From the NCBI GenBank assembly GCA_963969345.1, contig OZ017770.1, positions 7,263,246-7,327,245 on the forward strand: a DNA stretch of 64,000 bases. Reading direction: 5' to 3'. Below the pieces are notes generated by a model that saw nothing but the letters and a program-made list of their open reading frames with translations, was not told the origin of the DNA and made no database searches. Origin of the DNA: Turbatrix aceti (lineage: Eukaryota > Nematoda > Chromadorea > Rhabditida > Panagrolaimidae). Position numbers and translations under genes: made by a program. Shown here piece by piece: positions 1 through 11,097 of this stretch. How positions within the stretch are numbered: position 1 is the first letter of the stretch; every line of letters begins with the position of its first letter.

Positions 1-2430
1 CCGTATTTAGAACGAGTTCTTAAATAGAGAGAAAGTTTGCTTTGACGCATTTCTCATAGTTGTTCAGGATCGCTGTCGCAAAAAGTTGATAAAGAACACT
101 TGGGATTGAAAATTCATAGTATCCGCATGAGAAAGGAGCGCGATTAGCGATAATAAAAAACAAGTGTCATATCAGCATAAAATTGAAACACCCTCTTTTT
201 GGTTTTGTTTTGGGGTGTCGGTTCGTGAAAAGTGAAATTAAAAGTGACGAATGAACAACAACGTCTCAATTTTAAAAGCATGTTCCTACCTCAGGATTAT
301 AACCCTGCTAAGCGCCACCGCTCTTACCCATGAGGCACATTATTAAAAATGCTATAAACGATTATGAGTTGCCCAAAACACTTCTTTTGAAGCCACTCTT
401 TGCCCCAAACGCTTGCGAGAGCTTTACTTTTGTACTAGAAAGGCAATTAGGTACATGGCAAAATATCAGCAAAAAAGTTCACCAGCACCAAAAGGATGGA
501 TAACCTTCACTTTCCACAGCAGCGAAACTACAGACTAAAGCGATTGGAATCGACTGGTGATTTGGATAAAAACGGAAATGATTTGACCGCTGGTGATTTA
601 AACGCCCCCTTTAATGCCAGTGGAACGTTCTGTCCACAAAAAATGTAAATCCTTGCAAACCTATCAACTCGCCGGATATCTGTATACTGCGTTAACAAAA
701 AAATCCTAATTGAAGCACGGCGCTTTTGTGGTATATTGTCACATAGTACTCCATTGAATGACCCGATTTCTTTTTTTTATTACAAAAAAAATAACATGCG
801 TGTGTACTAATGCCAGAGGCTTATTTTTTTGTTAATCCAAGTCAACAACACACAAAAAAAGGGATATTCGGTGGCCCTGTGTTAATCTGGAACCTGTTCA
901 CCCATTCACCTGGTCAGTGAAAAGGAAAATGGAAAATCAGTGACCGGCTAAAGTGTTATTTTTTTCCGTTTCAGGTGCTTCTTGAAAAACTGTTTTTTTA
1001 TTTTTGAACTGAAAGTAAAACCAAGTTAACGCAATGTGATAAAATTACCTTTCAAAAAAAATGAATGTCAACAAAAAAAGGTTACAAAGCTGTTCAAATT
1101 TGATTAAATAGCTTGCTGAAAGCTTTTTTTGTTATTTTTTAGCGTTCTTTGTGTTCGGTGATCAAATTTTGGTTGACCAACTGTTTACGTCTCCATATCT
1201 GCTGAATAAAGTGTGTGATTAATAAATAAATCTTTGCTAGCCCGTCGAAAGCCCCATGTTTTAACAATGCGTATGCTAAGAGATATTCGGATTTTTATAC
1301 AACAGACAGACGGCATATTACTTGCTGTCCCCTAAGACGGGAAAGCAAGCGTCAACATGCAAAGTTATTTTTGGCACTAGGGAATGTACGGAGAATGTCC
1401 ATTGAATATATTTATGATCATGCTGCGACCAACGCAATGTCTTTCATTAAATCCATACATGGGATCACATTTTGTCTAAGCCCTCGTCTGGAGAATGTCG
1501 GGGCTTATATATTTTGAAACAATTTTTTTTTGAAACATTATCAATTGCCAAATAATTTTTTGTTCATTTTGCTAAAAAAATAGACAGACCATGTTTTATG
1601 CTGCGTAACGCCCCCTGTTTTTTTGATACAACAAATGAGCTAATTGTTTTAGCTCAGTTTGTGGTTGCTTTTGGTTGAATGCCACCAATTTGGGGGATAA
1701 AACGGGCCAAAAAAAGTTCTGAGTACCACGATGCGTGTTGTTTTATGAAACTGCTTGGGCGTACTTAAAACAATAACCTAATAGCGTGCATACATTTTCC
1801 GGACTGAATAGCATCCGCCTCTATTCAGGGAGGACCCTTTGTTTTTCCCAATGGACCATTTGTGGAATTGGTGAAAAAAAGTTGTCAAACATGGAAATAT
1901 TGTCGTCTATCATGCTTTAACCAGTGCAAATCAATTACTCAGTCACGTCTTCGGGCCCACAGTATCGGTCGTGGTTGTTGAGATATATGCTGTATGCTTG
2001 CAAATTGAATGGTCGTTGAATTACGCATTAAGAAAATGTGGCGGGGTCTCGAAATTTTGGCACGTCCGGAGGCTAATTTTTTTCGTTAAAGCAAATGACA
2101 TGCGATTTTCTTTTCTATGAAAAAAAAGGCGAAACTTTTCAACCACAAAAAAACAGATATACTTACTCGACTGAACAAAAATATTATTTTCGTTCTGCTT
2201 TTAAAATGTACAAATTTATTCAATAAGCGTACTAATATTTCATGCAACAACACTCGTGTGTCATAGTTCTCTCGTCATCAACCTACTCCTGGAATTTTTC
2301 TTGTTTACGATATTTTTGTGATGATAATAATCATTTTTTTCACATATATTACGGTTTTGTTTTTGTCGTCAATGCTACACTAGTTCCAACAAACTATTTA
2401 TTTTTTTATTACTGTTTTGGCAGCATGACG
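1..2430. other. AT-rich stretch with no recognised gene
   Basis: I see no coding region with convincing composition or protein similarity. The stretch is AT-rich with many poly-T and poly-A runs of 6-9 bases. A small open frame at 2242-2583 runs across the junction with the GC-richer retroelement LTR and does not look like a protein. It could be intergenic or an intron of a gene lying to the left. Confidence 0.5.
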
Positions 2431-2660
2431 ATAAACAGGCTATTTAGGAAGTGCAGCGTCCTGCGCTGTGATCTTTCGAAAGACTCTGGGGATACGGTAG
2501 CTATTAATCAAAAGACGGGAGTCCGGGTTGACAGAGGGGATCGAGTTGTTGATGACTCATCCCTCGAGCGCCTGTCAGCTTAAGACCCCTCCCTTTAATC
2601 ATACCGCGGACCTAGGTTAATTAATTGCCTTGTTTTGGCCTCCGGCTGTTGATCGCATTC

Positions 2661-2683
2661 TTCTAGAAGCTTCTCGAAGCTTC
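2661..2683 (+). promoter_or_regulatory. Heat-shock element in the LTR (five perfect TTC/GAA units)
   Basis: TTC at 2661, GAA at 2666, TTC at 2671, GAA at 2676 and TTC at 2681 follow each other at exact 5-base spacing. This is the canonical HSF trimer site (alternating nGAAn units). It lies about 60-85 bases upstream of the TATA box, a normal place for a functional HSE. Heat or stress induction of the element is inferred, not shown. Confidence 0.8.
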
Positions 2684-2745
2684 TAGCCGCGATCGGCATG
2701 CCTAGGCTACCACTAGTCGAAGGCGCCGCCCCCAAGATCGAAGCG

Positions 2746-2753
2746 TATAAAAG
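2746..2753 (+). promoter_or_regulatory. TATA box of the LTR promoter
   Basis: TATAAAAG occurs in a GC-rich stretch of the LTR, downstream of the heat-shock element and about 100 bases upstream of the AATAAA at 2855. Transcription would start near 2775, defining the U3/R boundary. Confidence 0.7.
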
Positions 2754-2921
2754 CGCCTCGATCCGGCCCTTTCGGCAGAGTCTAATTGAAGACTAAACTC
2801 CCTAATTTACCTTGTCCCTACTTTGACATTATCGTTTGTTCGTATTATTATTTCAATAAAAGTTGTTGAGGAGTTTTGTCAGTATCCTTGCAGAGGGAAC
2901 CGAGTAGAGGGACACATCAAT

Positions 2922-2934
2922 TGGTGCCACGCCC
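2922..2934 (+). other. Primer-binding site (tRNA 3'-end complement)
   Basis: TGGTGCCACGCCC begins with TGG, the complement of a tRNA CCA end, and lies within a few bases of the LTR end. The second LTR element shares the GTGCCACG core at its own PBS (52809-52820). I cannot assign the primer tRNA. Confidence 0.6.
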
Positions 2935-2996
2935 TAACTCTGTAAGTTGATACTTACTCCTAGTTTCCGGAAACTTATTAACCGCCTAGCTAGCGG

Positions 2997-5993
2997 ATGG
3001 TTTTTACACGACAACAACTAAACGACATGTCTACTTTATTCGAGAAAGGATCCACTTTGGATCAGACAATCAAGCAGCTTCAACTGTTCGCAGGAAGCAC
3101 TCTGAAGTCTATCAATGACGCTGATAACACCATGAAAGAAGTGGAACTACGCCTGAATAAACTGGAAAATACGACAACAATGATGGCCAAAGAACTGAAA
3201 ACGCTGATGGAAAACGCTGCAAACGACTACGATAAGCTGAAGAAAGCTTTGATGGAAAACGCCGAGAACTACTGTGAGAAGAAACTGATGGAAACTGTTG
3301 GAAATGATTATGAGGAACTGAAGAAAATGCTGGAACAACAAATGACGACCGCGGAAAATGAACGTACGGAAATGGAAAGTGAGATAACCAAAATGTTTGA
3401 ACAATTATTTGAAATCAAGGAAACGCTGATCAAGAAGGTAAACGAAATGGAAGAATTCAAAAATTCGATGATGAAAATGGAAAAGAAAATGGCTGTGAAA
3501 ATTGGAAAAGAAGAAAATGCGCAAACGACGACAATGGAAAGCGAAAAGAAAACGGCGACGACGACGACGATGTTGGAGAAAATGACGGCGAAAATGGAAA
3601 AACTGAAGGCAGAAATGGATGGAACAGTGAAAACTGAAAAAGAAACGATAACAAAACCAACGACGGAAAACAAGAAAACATCGATACTACGACGCGACGA
3701 ATTCTGCGTCCCCGCAGAATCAACAACGATAAGCCAGCTCCGAGAACGCCTAGACGAAATAAAAATTCAACGTGAAATCGAGGCTTTGGAAAAGGAATTG
3801 AAAGATCAGGAAAAGAAAAACGCCCCAATTCGCATCATTTTTGGTACTAAGAATGTCACGCACGGAACCTTGGAACTGGAAAACGATATACACGGTACGG
3901 ATACGAACGAGAATGGAAAGCCAAAAATTGGTCAACTTAACATGCTCTCCATCAACATTCCGACGGACGACGTACCTCAGTTCACTGGAGATCCGGCTCA
4001 AGTATTCACACAATGGCTACGACAACTCGAACTACAAATAACAAAGTACCCTTTCGACCTCAACGAAAAGAGACGTCTAGCCCACCTGGTATCAAAGCTC
4101 AAAGGAACGGCACTCATGGCATACGATTCCTTCCCCAGGCACATTAGAAACAACTACAATGATACTGTGGAAGCACTGCACCGCCGATTCCCCAGCGACC
4201 AGGCAAAGAAGAACGCCACAGAAGCCTTTGCCAACTGCTACCAGAACAAAGGAGAAAAGGTACACCAGTACTTTGAACGTCTGGCCACTCTTATCTACAC
4301 TATGATGGAAGGAGAACGAGCTGACGTAATCGAGAATGTCCTACTTCGTGAAACAATCAACAGAATGAGACCAAACCTTCGTGCATACGTTCGCGACAAA
4401 GATCCGGAGACAGCTGAAAAAGCCCTCACATTAGCACAGCGACAAGAACAGCTTAATGAAGAACGTGCCCGCGCAAGCTCACCGGACAAAGATGTGACAA
4501 ACATGGCAAAAGCTTTAACAATCTCGTCAAAGAATCAACAGAAATGCTACAAATGTCAAAAACCTGGACATTTTGCTAGCGAATGCCGCACACTAACTTG
4601 CCAATACTGCCACAAACCTGGACACACAGAGAATAGCTGTTGGGCAAAGAACAAGAGTCGAAATCACTTTCAACGATTCCGTAACTCACACTACAACCGC
4701 AAGTCGTCCCCATACCAACGAAGCTCAGGAAACTCAAACTTTTCCCGAAGGAACTTCAACCGTAATCGATCACCGTCACCTGGAAACAACCGCGGATATG
4801 GACGCAACGATCGGAGAAGTCATAGCACTACCCCAGAACGCAAAACAACTGTTAGGTTTGCGAATGCTAATCCAATCTACGCAGCAATGAATACAATATT
4901 GCCAATCAACACCACAACTCCAGGCAAAAAGTCAGGCTTAGCGACAAACCTCCTGATGACTTTGAGCATAATGGCAATCTTCACCACTCCAATTACCGCT
5001 CTTACACAAACGGATGACGTACTATTCTGTACAGCAAATGCACCTACTTCGTACTGGACGCTTCCAAACAAACCACCCTGTCAAACGCCTGAATTTCGTC
5101 CTCTGGATGCTGTAGTAGAAACGACATGGGATGTCCACAGGCCAAACACTATTGAATACCAAACAACAGCCCATCACTGCCAATGCCGACGTACAACCCA
5201 AACTCACAAACAAAGCTTCTTTGGAGACCACATCTACTCCGAACCAATTATCGTACCAGCCCCCACAACCGTAGCAGAATGCAAAAGAATGGCAAACGTA
5301 CAGCTATCAGACCATGGCAGTCTCCTAAACCAAACAGAATTCTATGGAACAAACAACACGTTGAAATTCCCAGAGCACTGGTTCCCACGTTACATGATCA
5401 GTGACACTGATTCAGTCACCAACTGCTACCATAGTACAACAAACATCTACACACGACACGGAACCGAAGAAGTAACGAAAGCAATCCCATCAACAATACC
5501 CTGCTTCTATAGACATGGCTCATGCCAATTAGATGATCAAGGAGTCTTAATCTGGTCACCAGACCAGACACACCAATGCAAGTACATCAAAATGAGAAAA
5601 ATGGAAGGTTCTTTCGGAGGCAACATTTTTATCGCAGAGAACAAACAATTTGCTCTGTCTTTTCACCCTGAAAACGAGCATGCCAGAACTAACGACTGCA
5701 ACGCCACCTTTCTTTTGTCAGATCAAGGATACGCCGTACCAATCAAAACGTGGAACTCAACAATAAGTAAACGCGATCTAAAAATTACCCAGAAACCGCG
5801 AATCAAACGGCAAACCGGAATCGTCCTTACCGAGCAATTCGCAGCTCAACTAACAGCACTGCAAAGAAATACCGACGCCACGGCTAAACAATTTTTTACC
5901 GCATCGGTACGACACGTCTGCTCAGCACTGGAAGCCATCGCCGAAGCAACTGTCGCACTAGCTGCAGCCAATCCAACACTCTTAGCTCGATAA
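2997..5993 (+). CDS. Gag fused in frame to an envelope-like glycoprotein (998 aa)
   Basis: Residues 1-270 are charged and coiled-coil rich. Residues about 320-490 form a retrotransposon Gag domain. Two CCHC zinc knuckles follow near residues 517-545, then an Arg/Ser-rich tail. At about 645-668 a hydrophobic segment like an internal signal peptide opens a cysteine-rich ectodomain with several N-glycosylation sites. A basic IKRQ cleavage-like site lies near residue 938. The frame ends in TAA at 5991-5993, in the middle of the glycoprotein as judged from the related element at 54760-57417, where the aligned codon encodes Gln. The glycoprotein would mediate membrane attachment and fusion if active. 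Which fusion-protein class it belongs to is uncertain: layout and cysteine pattern suggest capture from a negative-strand RNA virus lineage, but I could not test this. Confidence 0.85.
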   Translation: MVFTRQQLNDMSTLFEKGSTLDQTIKQLQLFAGSTLKSINDADNTMKEVELRLNKLENTTTMMAKELKTLMENAANDYDKLKKALMENAENYCEKKLMETVGNDYEELKKMLEQQMTTAENERTEMESEITKMFEQLFEIKETLIKKVNEMEEFKNSMMKMEKKMAVKIGKEENAQTTTMESEKKTATTTTMLEKMTAKMEKLKAEMDGTVKTEKETITKPTTENKKTSILRRDEFCVPAESTTISQLRERLDEIKIQREIEALEKELKDQEKKNAPIRIIFGTKNVTHGTLELENDIHGTDTNENGKPKIGQLNMLSINIPTDDVPQFTGDPAQVFTQWLRQLELQITKYPFDLNEKRRLAHLVSKLKGTALMAYDSFPRHIRNNYNDTVEALHRRFPSDQAKKNATEAFANCYQNKGEKVHQYFERLATLIYTMMEGERADVIENVLLRETINRMRPNLRAYVRDKDPETAEKALTLAQRQEQLNEERARASSPDKDVTNMAKALTISSKNQQKCYKCQKPGHFASECRTLTCQYCHKPGHTENSCWAKNKSRNHFQRFRNSHYNRKSSPYQRSSGNSNFSRRNFNRNRSPSPGNNRGYGRNDRRSHSTTPERKTTVRFANANPIYAAMNTILPINTTTPGKKSGLATNLLMTLSIMAIFTTPITALTQTDDVLFCTANAPTSYWTLPNKPPCQTPEFRPLDAVVETTWDVHRPNTIEYQTTAHHCQCRRTTQTHKQSFFGDHIYSEPIIVPAPTTVAECKRMANVQLSDHGSLLNQTEFYGTNNTLKFPEHWFPRYMISDTDSVTNCYHSTTNIYTRHGTEEVTKAIPSTIPCFYRHGSCQLDDQGVLIWSPDQTHQCKYIKMRKMEGSFGGNIFIAENKQFALSFHPENEHARTNDCNATFLLSDQGYAVPIKTWNSTISKRDLKITQKPRIKRQTGIVLTEQFAAQLTALQRNTDATAKQFFTASVRHVCSALEAIAEATVALAAANPTLLAR

Positions 5994-8530
5994 CTACTAA
6001 ATCAAACATCAATTAAGGCAAAGTTGATTACAGCAACGACGTTGGAAGTTAAGGCATGCAACGAAATTCCGTTCGAAACAATAACATTCCTACCTCAAAA
6101 GCAATGTTACGACAGACTACCCGTAGAATTTATTTACCACCACCATAAGCTACAAGCTTTTCTTGACCCTATCTCCCGTATATTGGAGCCGACAGCAAAA
6201 GAAACAACTTGCTCAGAATCGCCTTACATCTTCATTGACCGAAGTAACGGACAACTTCAACGCTACGACCAAACAACAGGCCATATTGAGTTCGTTCACA
6301 AACTCATTGAAATCGGCAGATTCCGAACCATCGATTTCCCTGAAATCAACATTGGAGACAAACATCAAATCTATACGAATCTGGTATTAACCAATCTTTC
6401 GGAAATCTTTTCATTCCGACGCTTCGAGAAAGACATTTCAAACCACTTGAACGTCCAAGAAATGATCGAAACATACGAAAACTCGCTCGACAATGGACTA
6501 TCACTACAAACAAATCAGCCATACCAAACCATCAAAGAAAAGAAAGCAATGCTTTTTGCCGAATCGCTGGTAGCGAACGGCCTTTTCGGATTTCTTACTG
6601 GAGGAATTTTTGCACCGTCTCAAATATGGATTTTCGCATGTTGCACATACGTCACCGCAGCAGCAATCGCCAAAATTATCTTGCCTGCCTTGGTACAAGA
6701 AATAATGCGCTACACCAACCTCCCTTTTCTGACTAACCGAGTAGCAAACAACGTACGACAATGGAGCAGACAACGCAATGAAAGACGTCAAGAACAAGAA
6801 AGACAACGACAAGCAACAGCAGCACTTCCTCTGCAGAATTTAATACCTGTCAGAACATTTGGAAATCAAATCTGTGCCACCACAAAGGCTCACGTTGATG
6901 GCTACTTAAACGGAATACCTGCAAGAATGCTAATCGACACTGGGGCCGTATTCTCAGTTATTCATAAAACTTTCACTGAGCGCCATCAAATCAAAACAAA
7001 ACCGGCTGAAGAAGAAATCAAGCTCGTTGGAATCAACAACACTCCCATAGTATGCAAACACGTTGCACCGATCACAATCACCCTTCAAGGAAGAAAGATT
7101 CAAAGCAACCCTATCGTGATCGAAGAAGACCATTTCGCACACTGCTACGACATTTTATTGGGAGAAGATATTCTCGACCCCAACGGCTTCGTCATCGACT
7201 ACACCAATAAGACATGCCACATAGGCAAAGCAAGTGTAGCAATGGCAGACGCTTACGCATCAGTGAAAACAACCCAGGAACAAGATGAAAGCATCATAAC
7301 TCTACCAAAAACAGATCTACCTGCAGAAAACGTCAACGAACTTGTGGATCTCATCGAGCAATATTCAAAACTATTCAGCAGAAACGACAAAGATCTAGGC
7401 AAATGTATTATTACTGCCCCGAAAATGAGCGTAAGCAGTGACAAACCAATTACGACTCAACCGTATCGCATACCAGAGACAGTAAAACCAGCAGTTGACA
7501 CATTCATCAAAGAAATGCTGGAGACCGGCGTACTAATCGAATCCACAACTCCCTGGGTATCAGGAATTGTGGTCGTGCCCAAGAAGAACGGCAAACTACG
7601 ACCCTGCGTGGATTTTCGCCGACTGAATAATGTCACAGAAATGGACCCATACCCATTACCAAGAATTGAATCACTCTTGAACAAAACTTCAGGATGCAAT
7701 TGGTATAGCACATTAGACATGAAGTCCGGCTTCCTTCAAATACCACTTGACGAGGAAACAAGCCGACACTGCGGAATTATCACAGAATCAGGAATATATC
7801 AATTCACTACCATGCCATTCGGATTGAAAAACGCTCCTGCTATCTTCTGCCGAGTTATGTCAACAGTATTACAAAACCTGGAAGACTTCGCTTTGGCATA
7901 CATGGACGACATTATTGTCTTTACACGCAGCCCAAATCCCGAAGAACATCTAAAAGCCTTGAAGCTGGTATTCCAACGCCTAAAAGACTATGGACTCAAA
8001 ATTCACGCTGAAAAATGCTCTTTAGCCAATCGCAGTGTCACATATGTGGGTCACCGCATCGACATGGATGGAATAAGCCCATCCGATGCCCACCTTAATT
8101 CCATACGGAAGTACCCTGCACCCACAACAGTCACAGAAATCAAAAGATTTCTCGGCCTAGCCAACTTCTTTAGGAAATTCATTCCTCACTTCGCAGCTAT
8201 TGCCAGACCTCTTACAGAACTCACACGCAAAAACGTGCCATTCCAATGGGAAGAAGCTCAACAAATCGCTTTCAAAACTCTCGTGGAAGAACTTACCAAA
8301 CCTCCAATCTTAGTAGCACCTGACTACACTCGTGAATTCATCGTTCACACAGATGCCAGTTTAACTGGACTCGCTGGAACAATCCTACAGAAGAATGATG
8401 ATGAATTAACTCATGCCGTTGCCTATTTCTCTCGACAACTGACATCAGCAGAAAAGAATTACTCTACAACAGAACTGGAATTACTGGCACTAATCGCAAT
8501 ATTAGAACATCTACGACACATCTTGTACGG
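5994..8530 (+). pseudogene. Env C-terminal part, protease, RT and truncated RNase H
   Basis: This continues the same reading frame after the TAA at 5991-5993; the first downstream ATG is at 6024. The segment begins with the rest of the envelope-like protein. Its hydrophobic membrane anchor lies at about residues 185-225 counted from 6024. An aspartic protease follows (LIDTG at about 302), then Ty3/Gypsy reverse transcriptase (conserved blocks about 480-690, YMDD near 625) and RNase H (HTDAS near 774). Similarity stops after about residue 835, where the retroelement sequence gives way to unrelated AT-rich DNA; the open frame runs on to 8594 with non-homologous residues. No integrase follows. 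The copy cannot support its own transposition. Confidence 0.88.
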
Positions 8531-9124
8531 TATGCTTTCTCTTTTTCGCGTCATTCGAAAAAAAAGCGTTCAAGGCGTTTTGTGTCGGTCGTGATAAATT
8601 AAATAATGTCTAATATATTTTGTTGTCTTTGAAAATTATCAATTCAATGCGTGTGTGACAACACTACAGTTTGTATCTCTTTTATCTTTACTTTTTTTTC
8701 CAGATTTTTTAGCTGCAAAGCGAATATTAATCCATAGCAACAGACCACGCCTTTTGCGGAATAAGGAAAGTATAATTTACATCGGCAACTTTCATATCAT
8801 TAACGAAGCTACGAGCAATGACAGGTATTTAATTCAAATTAAGCGCTTATATCACAGTTGAAGTTTAATTTGTTTCATAGCCCACGTATTATCTGTCATT
8901 TAACTTTTTTAACTGTTGTCTTGTTTTGGAAAAAAAAACATTATTTACTGACAGCTTACGTTTTTTAATCTGCTTGACGATTGTGAATAATTTGTTTTTT
9001 TTTGCTTTTTAATTTTTTATTTGGTGTGTTGAGAACGGCTGCCATGGAGCACCTGTCTTTTTTTACCTGCTGATGATTCATTAATCACTTATTTGCCTGA
9101 CAATTTTAGGGACTTTAACAAACT
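8531..9124. other. AT-rich leader region upstream of the GPCR
   Basis: No coding sequence seen. It begins at the retroelement break point and ends at the start codon of the receptor at 9125. It contains a T-rich acceptor-like TTTTAG immediately before the GPCR leader, compatible with a 5' UTR exon or trans-splice site. Confidence 0.5.
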
Positions 9125-10620
9125 ATGCGTTTCGTCTCCGATACCATCATTCCACGTCTTGACGGATACACTGAAGACTACTACGACTACAACATGACGG
9201 ACTACAACGGGACGTACATCGATCACGGCGAAGCGGGACTGATCACGGTTTTGTACCTCTCTTACATGCCGCTATGTTGCTTTGTAGGCCTCACTGGAAA
9301 CTGTATGGTGCTTATTTTGATACGGTGAGTGTCGTTAAAAAAAACTGTTATTTTGACGCCAGACAAATATTATTTTAGATCTAATCGTATTTTCCGCAAA
9401 CTGCCTTCAAGTGCGTATCTCCTGGCTCTTGCGGTAATGAGCAGTCTATTTTTGTTATCACTTTTGAGTTTTTGGATTGAGGAGGTAAAAAAATGCTTCA
9501 TAATTGGCATCATAATAACACGTAGACATTTAGGGCTTCATTAATCCCGTTGACAGGAGTTCGGCTCTCATCTGCAAATGCTCAACTTTTTTGGTACGGT
9601 TTTTTTAACCTGGATCTGGAAAACTTTTTAATTGTAGGCGCATTTTTGCGACTTTTCAAGCGTCTGGCTCATCGTTCTCGTGGGATTTGAACGGCTGACA
9701 CTTTTGTACAAAGCCTCGTATGAAATTCATTTCTGTCAGCCATCATTAATTGAAATATTGCAGAAGTTTCCGCGTACGCAGAACACTTACAAATTCGCAA
9801 AGACAAGTCTTTGTCCTTTTAACGATTTCCTTTTTCTGCAATTCATGGATTCTCCTGGTAGCAGAGATCAATCCACACGGAGAATGCGATATCAACGAAG
9901 ACTACGGCAACGTGTACAACGCGTTCTCGCTGTTCGAAACAATAAGCTGCATGATAATGCCGTCTATCTTCATCGTGTTTTCCAATATCCTGGTTGTCCT
10001 AAAACTCCGAGCACATCTTAAGCAGATTCCCAGCTCGCCAACCGTGTCTTTCAACACCGCAGACACGGTTTATTCTTCCGGACCGTCTCAAACTATCAAG
10101 TCGATGAAAGTTTCAAAGTACGTGTTTATTGAATTTCTTGTGTTAGCAATGCCTGAGAAAATTCCACAACTTTTTTAGGGCCAGTCTATGCCGACTTGGA
10201 AGCAGATTCTCCCTAACCCGGGCTGAAATGCAAGATGTAGCGAGATGCAAGCGACATTCCCTTCGTTACGCTGATTTGCAGCTGACTAGAAGTCTGCTGG
10301 TGGTCACAACTGTCTTTATCCTTCTCAACATGCCCAATTATGCTTACAGGATAGCCGTGCAGTTCTTAAACATCAGTGATCAGGTAAATTTACAAAATTA
10401 ACTTTTTCGGACCGAATTAATCTGTTCTTTTTAGTCTGAAATTATGCAAAGACTAAGCTTTGCGGCTCACGTGTTGCTGTACACGCATCATGCAATTCTT
10501 TTTTACTTATATATTTTCTACAGTCCTCAGATGAAAAAACGTCTCATACCAACGGCTCTCAAGTTGCTGGAATGCTACTGTCTCAAGCACGTCCACGATG
10601 AATCCATTCACGGAAACTGA
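9125..10620 (+). CDS. Divergent class A neuropeptide-type GPCR
   Basis: Seven exons (9125-9324, 9379-9484, 9557-9598, 9638-9717, 9764-10117, 10179-10383, 10435-10620) give 390 residues. The N-terminus has N-glycosylation sites (NMT, NGT) and Tyr/Asp-rich sequence. Helix 1 carries GLTGNCMVL, and seven hydrophobic helices can be traced. After helix 3 the usual DRY is replaced by ERL. Helix 7 lacks NPxxY and reads FYLYIFY. The overall pattern resembles nematode FMRFamide/myosuppressin-type receptors, which also drift at these motifs, but I cannot name the ligand. The third intron needs a weak GTTTTT donor at 9599 to keep frame; that junction is the least certain. Product: plasma-membrane G-protein-coupled receptor, probably neuronal. 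Confidence 0.75.
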
Positions 10621-11097
10621 TTTTGTAGTCGTTTGCACTATACCGTTCATATCTATTTTAGGCTTACAGAGTCATGACTTTGTGCCACTCAATTTGAGAT
10701 ACTCGAAAAGTACATTTCTTTTATGGGGTGTTTGTTATGATACATGCGTGTGCACATTCAGTAAATGCCTGCTGCATTGTTCGGCAATGAGTTTCCTTTT
10801 GCGTGACCAACATCGTGCTTTTTGACAAAATACCAAGATATTATTCCAATGTGCACAGAAAGAATTACGTTAATTTTTATCATTTGCATACACTCGAGAC
10901 CATGGTCACTGTAGCTAACACATATCACATTTTCACACCACGCGTCTTGCTAAACGTATATCTGCTTTAAAAAAAAAGTAAAGAAAAAGAAGCTTCAGAA
11001 GTGGATAAAAGATACTTGTACACGGTAGAATTCGTATCGAGATCGTATTCATAAGAAATTTTGAGTTGCATTGAGAAGAAGAAGAAGATGAAGTAAA
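10621..11097. other. Convergent 3' region between GPCR and NDNF
   Basis: This is the tail-to-tail spacer between the receptor (+) and the NDNF-like gene (-). It holds a short GAA-repeat run near 11075-11090 and no recognisable gene. A 75-residue open frame at 10598-10825 overlaps the receptor stop and looks non-coding. Confidence 0.5.

Larger units (their letters stand above)
2440..2918 (+). repeat. 5' LTR of the truncated Gypsy element (left edge approximate)
   Basis: GC content rises sharply near 2440. The region contains a TATA box (2746-2753), an AATAAA (2855-2860) and ends just before a primer-binding site at 2922. This gives the usual U3-R-U5 order. The right edge is within a few bases of 2916-2919, where CA dinucleotides occur. 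The left edge cannot be fixed because the 3' LTR is absent. Confidence 0.7.
2440..8530 (+). mobile_element. Truncated Ty3/Gypsy LTR retroelement with gag-env-pol order
   Basis: The element has a 5' LTR with promoter and AATAAA, a tRNA primer-binding site, a Gag frame with two zinc knuckles, an envelope-like glycoprotein, then protease, reverse transcriptase and RNase H. The RT has the VDFRRLN, MPFGLKNAP and YMDD signatures of Ty3/Gypsy elements. The copy is dead: a TAA at 5991-5993 interrupts the long frame, RNase H is cut at about 8530, and integrase and the 3' LTR are missing. No target duplication can be identified. The left border is only approximate, set by the shift to higher GC near 2440, because there is no second LTR to compare. 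Confidence 0.9.

Noticed and set aside
289..345. tRNA-like stretch on the minus strand (D-arm-like GGGTAAGAGC and a T-arm-like segment)
   Set aside because: The stems cannot be paired with a 7-base anticodon loop and the T-loop lacks TTCGA; at best a decayed tRNA or chance.
2242..2583. 113-codon open frame upstream of the first retroelement
   Set aside because: It spans the junction of AT-rich DNA and the LTR, with Phe/Tyr-rich composition typical of poly-T sequence; no family or splice context.
3147..3828. Several antisense open frames of 85-123 codons over the Gag coiled coil
   Set aside because: Shadows of the Lys/Glu-rich plus-strand coding sequence.
8655..8861. 68-codon frame between the retroelement and the GPCR
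   Set aside because: AT-driven, no recognisable content, not needed for the receptor model.
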